DNA of 33,024 nt from NCBI GenBank assembly GCA_030652255.1, contig JAUSAZ010000102.1, positions 1 to 33,024 of the forward strand, given 5' to 3'. Made by a program: the position numbers and the translations under genes. The notes under the pieces are model-generated. The model saw only the letters and a list, made by a program, of their open reading frames with translations, did no database searches and was not told where the DNA came from. This DNA comes from Myxococcales bacterium. Its GTDB lineage: Bacteria > Myxococcota_A > Polyangia > Polyangiales > Ga0077539. Positions 17,368-24,950 of the stretch are shown piece after piece (positions within the stretch are counted from its first letter, which is position 1; each line of letters starts with the position of its first letter).

Positions 17368-20151
17368 ATGCGCCGACGGTCACGGTACGAGCTTGTCCTC
17401 TCGACGGCGTGGCTGCTGACCATGGGCTGCGGTCGCAGCGTGGTGGGCGGTGACGCGGGCGACGCCTCCGCGCCAGACGTCCCCGGCGACACGGCCGACG
17501 TGGTCGATGTCCCCGACGTGACCGACGCGCCGCCCGATCTCCCCGCGCCGACCCCCGATCGCCCCGACGCTGGCGAGGCGATGCCCGACACCGGCGTGTC
17601 CCCGGGCAGCGCCCGATGCGAGTCCGGTCTGGCGCTCACCGACGGCACCCTCGTCGAGGTCGAAGACCTCGCGACCGCGACGGCGCGGGTGCGCGGGTGC
17701 TTCGGCAGCCCGACGGGCCCGGCGCGCTTCTACCGGGCCACGGTCGGGTCCTTCGACACCCTGGCGGTGAACGTCCAGCCGCTCGCCGACGGCCCGGCGC
17801 TCATGCCCGCGGTGCGCATCCTCACGGGCTGCGACGCCGACCGCTGCATCACCCAGCGCATCCACCCCGCCACCGGCGGCGCCACCACCTGGACCAACTA
17901 CACCGACACGCCGCAGCCCGTCGTCGTCGCCGTGGCGAACTCCGCCGACGTCGCCGCGGGGCGCTACCGCCTCGAGGCCACGCTGGGCCGCGGCTCGGGC
18001 AACGCCACCTGCGCCCGCGCCGTGCGCGTGACCCCGGGCGTGCCGCTGCGCGACCAGTCCTTCGGCGACGCCTCGGACGCGCTCCCGCTCTGCCCGGGCA
18101 CCACGGGCACCACGGGGCCCACGGTGTTCTATCGGGTGACCGCGCCGCCGCAGCAGGCGCTCGAGATCACCGCGCAGCTCGGGGCCGGGGTCGCGGTCTC
18201 CAACAGCCCCCGGCTGCGGCTCATCGACGCGTGCGACGCCACCGCCTGCGTGGCCGCGAGCGGGCGCAACGCCGCGGGCGCCCAGAGCCTCCGCTGGTAC
18301 AACGGCGCCTCGACGCCGCGCGAGCTCATCCTCGCCGTGTCCACGGCCACCACCACCCTGCGGCCGCGCTTCGACCTCCTCGTCGCGTCGGTGGGCGCGC
18401 CCCCGGAGGGCCTCTGCCCGGGCGCCCTCGAGGTGAGCGTCGCCGCCCCGCGGCGGATGCAGTCCAACGCCACGGCCATCGCGGCGGCGCCCGCCTGCAT
18501 GGGCACGCCCCCCGGGGGCAACGCGATCTGGTACCGCACGGTGGTGCCGCCGAGCAGCCTGCTCACGGCGCGGGTCACGCGCACCAGCGGCGCCACCGAC
18601 CCGCAGGTGCGCTTCTACGACGCCTGCGGCGGCGCGTGCATCGCCTCCACCGGCCGCTGGTGGAACGTCCAGGCCACGCCGGCCACGGTGTACCTCGCCG
18701 CGGCCTCGACCTCGGGCGCCGTCATGGGCTTCGACCTCGACGTGGCGCTCACGGCCGCCGGGCCCAACGGGCGATGCGCCAGCGCGACGCCCGTGTCGGC
18801 CAGCACGCGCTTCGAGCGCGAAGACCTCGCGGGCGCCGTCGAGCCGCCGCCCGGCTGCATGGGCTCGCCGCCGCTCAACGTGGCGCTCTGGTACGCCATC
18901 ACCGTGCCCGCCGGGCGCGCCCTCGTGGCCACGGCGCAGAGCCTCGCGGTCCCGGGCAGCAGCGCCTCGTGGACCCCGTACCTCCTGCTGGTCTCGGGCT
19001 GCGACGCGACGGCGCGCTGCCTCGTCGGGTCCGAGAGCGGCGCCGAGGGCGGCGTCGCCCACCTCGTGACCCGCGAGCTCGGCCCCGGGGTGCAGTACCT
19101 CGCCGTGGGCAGCTTCTCGTCGACCGTGAGCGGCCCGATGGAGCTCACCATCGACCTCGCGTCCACGCCGACCAACCGCAGCTGCGCCGCCGCCGAGGCG
19201 CTCGCGCCGATCGAGCGCCGCACCGGGCTGCTCCTCGGCGAGGGAGGCCCCGCCGCGCCCGTCTGCGGGGCGGGCGGCGCGGGCGGCACCGCCCTCCATT
19301 ACCGCGCGTCGGTGCCCCCCGGCGCGACCCTCACGGCCCACGCGGCGCGCACCAGCGGCAGCGGCTGGGCCCCGCTGCTGGAGCTCTCGTCGGGCTGCGT
19401 CGACGGCGCCTGCCTCGCGTCCAGCGCGCCGCTGACGGGCGCCGCGCTCCTGCGCTGGACCAACCCCGGCCCTGGCACCCTCGACGGGCGGCTGACGGTG
19501 TACTCCGCCGCGCCGCAGCCCAACTCTGCCGTGTCCCTCTCCGTCGCCGTCGAGACCCCGCGCTACGCCGTCGAGCGGGTCTCGGCCGACTGCGAGGCCA
19601 TCACCGACGCGTGGGGTCCGGTGGGGGTCACCGCCAGCAACGGGGCCTCGCCGCAGCGGCCGATGCCCTTCGCGTTCCGGTACTTCGGCGACCTGATCAC
19701 GCACTACAGCGCGAGCGCCAACGGCTTCGCCCAGCTCTGGCCGGGCACCTCCCGCGCCCCGGTGGGCACCGCCGCCAACCTCGCGATCCCCTCGCCCGCC
19801 GCGCCGCCCGGCCTCGCCGCCCTCCTCTGGGACCAGCTCACCTTCAGCTCCGCCACGTCGCGCGTGGTGGCGTTCGAGACGCCCGGCGAGCAGCGGCACC
19901 TCACCGTGGCGTGGTCCAACCTCACGCTCGGGTCGCGGCCCACGAGCTTCCAGCTCAAGCTCTTCGCCAACACCGACGTGGTGGAGTTCCACTACTGCAA
20001 CCTGGAGCCGTCGACGGGCGACGTGACCACCGGCGCCCAGGCCACCATCGGGCTCCAGGACGCCACGGGGCTGCGCGGCGTCCAGCACTCCTTCAACACC
20101 GCGGGCGCCGTCACGAGCGGCGGCGCGCTGCGCTTCCTGCCGGCGCGATGA
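17368..20151 (+). CDS. Modular surface lipoprotein with five repeated beta domains
   Basis: This 927-residue protein has a lipoprotein signal (LLTMGC, C21) and an Asp/Pro-rich linker to about residue 80. Five modules of about 120-136 residues start near 81, 211, 347, 467 and 603. Each opens with a Cys near the start, contains a W/FYR-x-x-V/T-P strand, then a GCD/ACD-x-x-x-C motif, and ends with an L-x-V/L-A strand. They resemble PPC-type beta-sandwich domains. A sixth, different module fills about 731-925 (FRYFGDLITHYSASANGF; FQLKLFANTDVVEFHYC), similar in layout to the end of the divergent Cys-rich lipoprotein. No catalytic residues are visible; a binding or adhesive surface role is inferred. 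The stop overlaps the ATG of the next gene by 4 nt. Confidence 0.87.
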   Translation: MRRRSRYELVLSTAWLLTMGCGRSVVGGDAGDASAPDVPGDTADVVDVPDVTDAPPDLPAPTPDRPDAGEAMPDTGVSPGSARCESGLALTDGTLVEVEDLATATARVRGCFGSPTGPARFYRATVGSFDTLAVNVQPLADGPALMPAVRILTGCDADRCITQRIHPATGGATTWTNYTDTPQPVVVAVANSADVAAGRYRLEATLGRGSGNATCARAVRVTPGVPLRDQSFGDASDALPLCPGTTGTTGPTVFYRVTAPPQQALEITAQLGAGVAVSNSPRLRLIDACDATACVAASGRNAAGAQSLRWYNGASTPRELILAVSTATTTLRPRFDLLVASVGAPPEGLCPGALEVSVAAPRRMQSNATAIAAAPACMGTPPGGNAIWYRTVVPPSSLLTARVTRTSGATDPQVRFYDACGGACIASTGRWWNVQATPATVYLAAASTSGAVMGFDLDVALTAAGPNGRCASATPVSASTRFEREDLAGAVEPPPGCMGSPPLNVALWYAITVPAGRALVATAQSLAVPGSSASWTPYLLLVSGCDATARCLVGSESGAEGGVAHLVTRELGPGVQYLAVGSFSSTVSGPMELTIDLASTPTNRSCAAAEALAPIERRTGLLLGEGGPAAPVCGAGGAGGTALHYRASVPPGATLTAHAARTSGSGWAPLLELSSGCVDGACLASSAPLTGAALLRWTNPGPGTLDGRLTVYSAAPQPNSAVSLSVAVETPRYAVERVSADCEAITDAWGPVGVTASNGASPQRPMPFAFRYFGDLITHYSASANGFAQLWPGTSRAPVGTAANLAIPSPAAPPGLAALLWDQLTFSSATSRVVAFETPGEQRHLTVAWSNLTLGSRPTSFQLKLFANTDVVEFHYCNLEPSTGDVTTGAQATIGLQDATGLRGVQHSFNTAGAVTSGGALRFLPAR

Positions 20152-22307
20152 CAACGGGGACGCGCACCATGACCCACCGCCGCCCGATGCCCCACTGGAC
20201 CGCCGCCGCGCTGGCCCTCGCGCTGGGCGCCTGCTCCGAGCGATCGACCCCCCCGGCGGACGTGCCCCTCGACGCGGCGGCCGACGCGCACGACCTCGAC
20301 GCGCACGACCTCGACGCCCCGGAGGCGCCGACCGCCGAGCGCCCGCCCGCGAGCTGCGAGCCCGGGATGGACACGGACTTCGACGAGGTTCCCAACGACG
20401 TGGAGTGCCGCGAGGGCACCGACCCGGGCAACCCCGACACCGACGGCGACGGGCTGCGCGACGGCCGCGAGCGCGCGTACCCGCGGGTGTGCGTCGCCGC
20501 CGACCGCGCACGGCAGGGGCGGCCCCCGACGGCGTGCACCTCGGACGCGGGGTGCGCGGCGGGGGAGAGCTGCCGCGGGCTCTCGGGCACCATGGCCGAC
20601 AGCGACGGCGACGGGGCCAGCGACCGCGCGGAGGACCCCGGGGCCGACGGGATGATCGACACCGCCCGCGGCGAGACCGACCCGCGGCTGTGGGACACCG
20701 ACGGCGACGGCCGCGGCGACGGCGAGTCGGGCCTCGCGATCTGCCGGCCCGACGGGCTGGTCAACCCCCGGCTGGTGAACGTCCCGCGCGGCACCTTCCT
20801 CGTCGGGCTCGACCCGGTGTGGCCCATGACCCCGCGCACGGTGATGGGCGCCACCGAGACCGACGGCGCCGCCATGCTGCTCGACGACCCGGCGCTCTCC
20901 CTCGCCGCCTTCGCGCACGAGCGCTCGGCGAGCAGCGCGGACGTGCGGGTCGAGGCCCTCGACGCCGAGGACGACGTGGTCGCCGCGCTCGGGGCGGTGC
21001 CCGTGCTGGTGGGCCGCGCGCTCACCACCCACGAGATGCTCCCCGCGGTGCGCTCGGTGTTCCGCGTGGCGGTCGAGGCCGGCGACGGCGGCGCGCCGGA
21101 GGGCGCCGGGGCCCTGCGCGACCGGCTGCTGGCCCGGGTGGTGGGCGCCCCGGTCCCCGCGGGGACGCCGGCGTACCCGGCCGCGAGCGACCACCGCGTC
21201 GAGGTGGTGACCGTGCTCCGCGGCGAGCCCCGGCGGCGCGTGACGCTGGTCACCGTCCTCGCGAGCGCGACCGCCGACGACCCCGCGTCGCCCGCGGCCA
21301 TCCGCGCCGACGACCTGGTGAACACCTCCGGCCTCGCCGACCGCGACCGCACCCTCGACTTCCGCTGCCAGCGCTTCACGGCGACGGGCGAGAGCGAGGT
21401 GGACTTCCTCTGGCTCGTCGACACCTCCGGCTCGATGAGCGACGACCAGGAGCGCCTCGGGCGCACCGCCGAGCGCTTCTTCGGGCGCCTCACCGCGGCG
21501 GGGGTGGACTTCCGCGTCGGGGTCTTCGAGGCCGGCTCGATGATGCTCAACCTCGACGACCCGGGCTTCTCGTTCATCAACGGCGCCGACCCGGGCGGCG
21601 CGCGGCTCCTCGCGTGGCAGGTGACCATCTCGCCCTACCTCATGGCCCCGCGCGACATCTTCCGGCCGTACGCCTTCGCGGGCTCCGCGGAGGAGGCCGT
21701 CGCCGCGGGGGTCTACGCCTTCGAGACCCTGCGCGAGCGCACCACCCGGGGCGAGCTCGACCCCGGCCGGCGGCTGCGCAGCGGCGCCCGCACGGTGGCC
21801 TTCTTCGTCACCGACGAGCCCGGCACCAACGACGACGCGGTCTTCCGCCGCGACATGGCCCGCTGGGGCGCCGACTACCCCGCGCGGCTGCGCAGCGTGG
21901 TGGAGTTCTTCCAGCGCAACGAGATCCAGACCTACGGCCTCGTGGCGGACTTCCGCACGGCCTGCGCGACCCCCAACGTCCAGGACATGCCCAGGTGCGT
22001 GATCCTCAACAACGGCGGGGCCTTCATCCCGATCACCACCGCCACCGACCCGGAGGTCGCCGCGGCGATGAACCTCGTCGTCGAGAGCGTCGCGGGCGTG
22101 GCGAGCCAGTACCAGCTCGATCGCACGCCCATCTCCGCCACGCTCCAGGTGCGCGTCGATGGGCGCCCCGTGCCGCGCTCCCGCACCGACGGCTTCGACT
22201 ACGACGCCACGGCCCGCGCGGTGGTCTTCTACGGCACCACGCACCGCCCCTCGCGCGCCGCCGAGGTGGTGATCTCCTACCGCGTCTGGGCCGGGTCGCT
22301 CGGCTGA
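20148..22307 (+). CDS. VWA-domain lipoprotein with calcium-binding repeats
   Basis: This 719-residue protein has a lipoprotein signal with lipobox LGAC. After an Asp-rich linker with AHDLD repeats come three thrombospondin type 3-like calcium loops (DTDGDGLRDG, DSDGDGASD, DTDGDGRGDG) within about residues 80-200. A beta-rich middle follows, then a von Willebrand factor A domain starting near 420 with an intact MIDAS motif D425-x-S427-x-S429 (DTSGSMS). Such domains bind protein ligands through a metal ion. It is translationally coupled to the modular lipoprotein (ATGA at 20148-20151), so the two probably form a surface complex. An alternative start at 20169 has GGGGA 8 nt upstream and gives a shorter signal peptide. 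Both starts are possible, and the overlap start is given. Confidence 0.88.
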   Translation: MTTGTRTMTHRRPMPHWTAAALALALGACSERSTPPADVPLDAAADAHDLDAHDLDAPEAPTAERPPASCEPGMDTDFDEVPNDVECREGTDPGNPDTDGDGLRDGRERAYPRVCVAADRARQGRPPTACTSDAGCAAGESCRGLSGTMADSDGDGASDRAEDPGADGMIDTARGETDPRLWDTDGDGRGDGESGLAICRPDGLVNPRLVNVPRGTFLVGLDPVWPMTPRTVMGATETDGAAMLLDDPALSLAAFAHERSASSADVRVEALDAEDDVVAALGAVPVLVGRALTTHEMLPAVRSVFRVAVEAGDGGAPEGAGALRDRLLARVVGAPVPAGTPAYPAASDHRVEVVTVLRGEPRRRVTLVTVLASATADDPASPAAIRADDLVNTSGLADRDRTLDFRCQRFTATGESEVDFLWLVDTSGSMSDDQERLGRTAERFFGRLTAAGVDFRVGVFEAGSMMLNLDDPGFSFINGADPGGARLLAWQVTISPYLMAPRDIFRPYAFAGSAEEAVAAGVYAFETLRERTTRGELDPGRRLRSGARTVAFFVTDEPGTNDDAVFRRDMARWGADYPARLRSVVEFFQRNEIQTYGLVADFRTACATPNVQDMPRCVILNNGGAFIPITTATDPEVAAAMNLVVESVAGVASQYQLDRTPISATLQVRVDGRPVPRSRTDGFDYDATARAVVFYGTTHRPSRAAEVVISYRVWAGSLG
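20286..20315. repeat. 15-bp in-frame tandem repeat in the VWA gene
   Basis: Two identical 15-bp units at 20286-20300 and 20301-20315 encode AHDLD-AHDLD in the acidic linker just after the lipidated cysteine. The unit preserves the frame, so copy number could vary without loss of the protein. Confidence 0.85.
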
Positions 22308-22327
22308 GCGCGAAGGGCGAATCGCGC

Positions 22328-22333
22328 TACCTT
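22328..22333 (+). promoter_or_regulatory. Candidate -10 element (TACCTT) of rfbG
   Basis: TACCTT ends 9 nt before the ATG at 22343 in the 35-bp gap after the VWA gene. Transcription would begin about 3 nt before the start codon, which would make the sugar genes independent of the upstream lipoprotein operon. No clear -35 is seen. Confidence 0.35.
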
Positions 22334-22342
22334 CGCGCCGCC

Positions 22343-23488
22343 ATGAACCACCCCACCTCCGCCGAGCTGACCCGCGCCTACGCCGGCCGCCGGGTCTTCG
22401 TCACCGGCCACACCGGCTTCAAGGGCGCCTGGCTCACCCGCTGGCTCCTCGACCTCGGCGCCGACGTCACCGGCTACGCCCTCGCGCCCGACACCTCGCC
22501 CTCGCTCTTCGATCAGCTCGGGCTCGCCGCGCACCTGCGCCGCCACCACGTCGCCGACGTGCGCGACGCCGCGCGCCTCCGCGCCGCCGTGGCCGAGGCC
22601 GCCCCGGACGTGGTCTTCCACCTCGCCGCGCAGCCGCTCGTGCGCCGCAGCTACGACGAGCCGCTCTTCACCCTGGAGACCAACGTCATGGGCACCGCGC
22701 ACGTTCTCGAAGCCGTGCGCGCGGCGCAGCGCCCCTGCGCGGCGGTGATGGTCACCTCGGACAAGTGCTACGAAAACCGCGAGCAGCTCTACGGCTACCG
22801 CGAGGACGAGGCCATGGGCGGCCACGACGTGTACTCCATGTCCAAGGGCGCCTCGGAGCTGGTCATCGCGTCGTGGCGGCGCAGCTTCTTCCCCCCGGCG
22901 CAGCTCGCCAGCCACGGGGTCGCCGTCGCGTCGGGCCGCGCAGGCAACGTCATCGGCGGCGGCGACCAGGCCGTCGACCGGATCATCCCCGACTGCGTCC
23001 GCGCCCTCACCCGGGGGGTGCCCATCCCCGTGCGCAACCCCGACGCGGTGCGCCCGTGGCAGCACGTGCTCGAACCCCTCGGGGCCTACCTCCTCCTGGG
23101 CGCGCGCCTCGTGGGCGTGGGCACCGCCAACCCCGAGCGCTTCTGCGAGGGCTTCAACTTCGGCCCGCAGACCGAGGCCACCCGCCCGGTGCGCGACGTG
23201 GTGCGCGCCCTCATCGCGGCGTGGGGCGGCGGCACCTGGGACGACCGCTCCGACCCGGGGGCCGTGCACGAGGCGAAGCTCCTGCGGCTCTCCATCGAGA
23301 AGGCCTGGGCGCGCCTCGGGTGGTCGCCCCGCTGGGGCTTCGAGCGCACCATCGCCGAGACCGCCCGCTGGTACCGCGCCTGGCACGAGGGCGCCCCGGG
23401 GCCGGAGCTCGACGCGCTCTGCAGCGCGCAGATCAAGCAGTACCTCGACGCCGACGGGGCCGTCGTGGGAGACCAGCAGGCACACTGA
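22343..23488 (+). CDS. rfbG: CDP-glucose 4,6-dehydratase
   Basis: This 381-residue short-chain dehydrogenase/reductase converts CDP-D-glucose to CDP-4-keto-6-deoxy-D-glucose, the common precursor of 3,6-dideoxyhexoses and related sugars. The NAD-binding motif TGHTGFKG is at residues 21-28. The typical RfbG signatures follow: HLAAQPLVRRSYDEP, the active-site TSDKCYEN at 138-145, and the catalytic Y164-x3-K168 (YSMSK). The C-terminal RPWQHVLEPLGAYL and EGFNFGP motifs separate it from dTDP-glucose dehydratases. Its length is that of the family. It is followed after 3 bp by rfbH, so the two are co-transcribed. The matching cytidylyltransferase lies farther right at 28972. Confidence 0.95.
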   Translation: MNHPTSAELTRAYAGRRVFVTGHTGFKGAWLTRWLLDLGADVTGYALAPDTSPSLFDQLGLAAHLRRHHVADVRDAARLRAAVAEAAPDVVFHLAAQPLVRRSYDEPLFTLETNVMGTAHVLEAVRAAQRPCAAVMVTSDKCYENREQLYGYREDEAMGGHDVYSMSKGASELVIASWRRSFFPPAQLASHGVAVASGRAGNVIGGGDQAVDRIIPDCVRALTRGVPIPVRNPDAVRPWQHVLEPLGAYLLLGARLVGVGTANPERFCEGFNFGPQTEATRPVRDVVRALIAAWGGGTWDDRSDPGAVHEAKLLRLSIEKAWARLGWSPRWGFERTIAETARWYRAWHEGAPGPELDALCSAQIKQYLDADGAVVGDQQAH

Positions 23489-23491
23489 GCG

Positions 23492-24895
23492 ATGTCCAAC
23501 GACGCAGACGCACTCGAGAAGCAGCTGACGGCGGAGATCCTGGAGCGCGTGCGGCGCATCGCGCGGCTGCGCAACGAGGAGCCCGAGGAGTTTCGCCCGG
23601 GGCGCACGCCGGTGCGCTACGCCGGGCGGGTCTACGACGAGCACGAGCTGGTCAACCTGGTGTCGAGCTCGCTGGAGTTCTGGCTCACCGCGGGGCGCTG
23701 GCACCGCCGGCTGGAGGTCGACCTCGCGCGCTGGTTCGGCCTCGCCCACGCGCGCCTGGTCAACAGCGGGTCGAGCGCCAACCTCCTGGCCACCGCGGCC
23801 CTCACCTCGCCCCAGTGGGGTGAGCGTCGGCTGCGCCCGGGCGACGAGGTCATCACCGTCGCGGCGGGCTTCCCCACCACCGTCGCGCCCGCCATGCAGC
23901 TCGGGCTCGTGCCGGTCTTCGTCGACATCGCGCTGCCCACCTTCAACATCGACGTCGCGCTGCTGGAGCAGGCCCGCTCGCCCCGCACCCGCGCGGTGAT
24001 GCTCGCCCACACCCTTGGCAACCCCTTCGACCTCGGCGCCGTCACGGACTTCTGCCGCGCCCACGGGCTCTGGCTGGTGGAGGACAACTGCGACGCCTCG
24101 GGCTCGCGCTATCGGGGCGAGCTCACGGGCACCTTCGGAGACGTCGCCACGCTCAGCTTCTACCCCGCGCACCACATGACCACCGGCGAGGGCGGCGCCG
24201 TGCTCTGCCGCGACGACGACATGCTCCGGGTGCTGGAGTCGCTCCGCGACTGGGGCCGCGACTGCTGGTGCGCCGGCGGCGTCGACAACACCTGCGGCAA
24301 GCGCTTCGAGTGGCAGCTGGGCGAGCTCCCCGCGGGCTACGACCACAAGTACACGTACAGCCACCTCGGCTACAATCTGAAGATGACCGACATGCAGGCC
24401 GCCGTCGGCCACGCGCAGCTCGCCAAGCTCGAGGGCTTCGGCGAGGCGCGGCGGCGCAACTGGCGCTACCTGCGCGACCGGCTCGACGAGGTGGCCGACC
24501 TGCTGGTGCTCCCGGAGCCGACGGAGGGCAGCGACCCGAGCTGGTTCGGCTTCATGATGGCCGTGAAGCCGGGGGCGGGCTTCACCCGCGACGAGATGGT
24601 GCGGCACCTGGAGTCGCGCAAGATCCAGACGCGGATGCTCTTCTCGGGCAACCTGACGAGGCAGCCCGCGCTCACGCGCCTCGCGGACGACCACGCCGCC
24701 CGCGGCCTCCCGCCGCCCTACCGCGTGGCGGGCGAGCTCACCCGCACCGACTACGTGATGAACAGCGGGTTCTGGATCGGCGTGTACCCCGGGCTCACCG
24801 AGGCGATGCGGGCCTTCATGGCCGACGAGATCATCGCCTTCGCCCGCGCCCGCAGCGGGGCGGCGCCGCGGCGTACGCTGCCCACGGCGCCGTAG
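23492..24895 (+). CDS. rfbH: CDP-6-deoxy-xylo-4-hexulose-3-dehydrase (E1)
   Basis: This 467-residue PMP/[2Fe-2S] enzyme removes the C-3 hydroxyl of CDP-4-keto-6-deoxyglucose. It has the aminotransferase fold, but the PLP lysine is replaced by histidine in YPAHHMTTGEGG (H227/H228), the hallmark of E1. The iron-sulfur ligands fit the E1 pattern C-x57-C-x1-C-x7-C exactly: C200, C258, C260 and C268. The SLRDWGRDCWC and GYDHKYTYSHLGYNLK segments are also characteristic. The C-terminus is slightly longer than usual. E1 needs an electron-donating reductase (E3: RfbI/AscD/DdhD), and none is in this window. It lies 3 bp after rfbG. Downstream, the unrelated ATPase gene begins after 40 bp with its own candidate promoter. 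Confidence 0.95.
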   Translation: MSNDADALEKQLTAEILERVRRIARLRNEEPEEFRPGRTPVRYAGRVYDEHELVNLVSSSLEFWLTAGRWHRRLEVDLARWFGLAHARLVNSGSSANLLATAALTSPQWGERRLRPGDEVITVAAGFPTTVAPAMQLGLVPVFVDIALPTFNIDVALLEQARSPRTRAVMLAHTLGNPFDLGAVTDFCRAHGLWLVEDNCDASGSRYRGELTGTFGDVATLSFYPAHHMTTGEGGAVLCRDDDMLRVLESLRDWGRDCWCAGGVDNTCGKRFEWQLGELPAGYDHKYTYSHLGYNLKMTDMQAAVGHAQLAKLEGFGEARRRNWRYLRDRLDEVADLLVLPEPTEGSDPSWFGFMMAVKPGAGFTRDEMVRHLESRKIQTRMLFSGNLTRQPALTRLADDHAARGLPPPYRVAGELTRTDYVMNSGFWIGVYPGLTEAMRAFMADEIIAFARARSGAAPRRTLPTAP

Positions 24896-24913
24896 GGCCG
24901 ACGCGGCATTGGG

Positions 24914-24950
24914 CGTACGATCGGGCACGACCCTCATGCTTCGTACGATC
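24914..24950. repeat. 9-bp direct repeat flanking the ATPase start codon
   Basis: CGTACGATC occurs at 24914-24922 and again at 24942-24950, 28 bp apart. The first copy overlaps the candidate -10 and the second overlaps codons 3-5 of the ATPase gene. Each contains the palindrome CGTACG. It could be an operator for autoregulation or a chance pair. Confidence 0.55.
24916..24921 (+). promoter_or_regulatory. Candidate -10 element (TACGAT) of the ATPase-HNH pair
   Basis: TACGAT matches the -10 consensus at four of six positions and lies 15 nt before the ATG at 24936. The short gap after rfbH would let the cassette be transcribed alone. No clear -35 is seen. Confidence 0.4.

Noticed and set aside
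17380..20511. A 1,043-codon minus-strand frame opposite the modular lipoprotein
   Set aside because: Antisense shadow with Arg/Gly-rich composition; the plus frame has a signal peptide and repeats.
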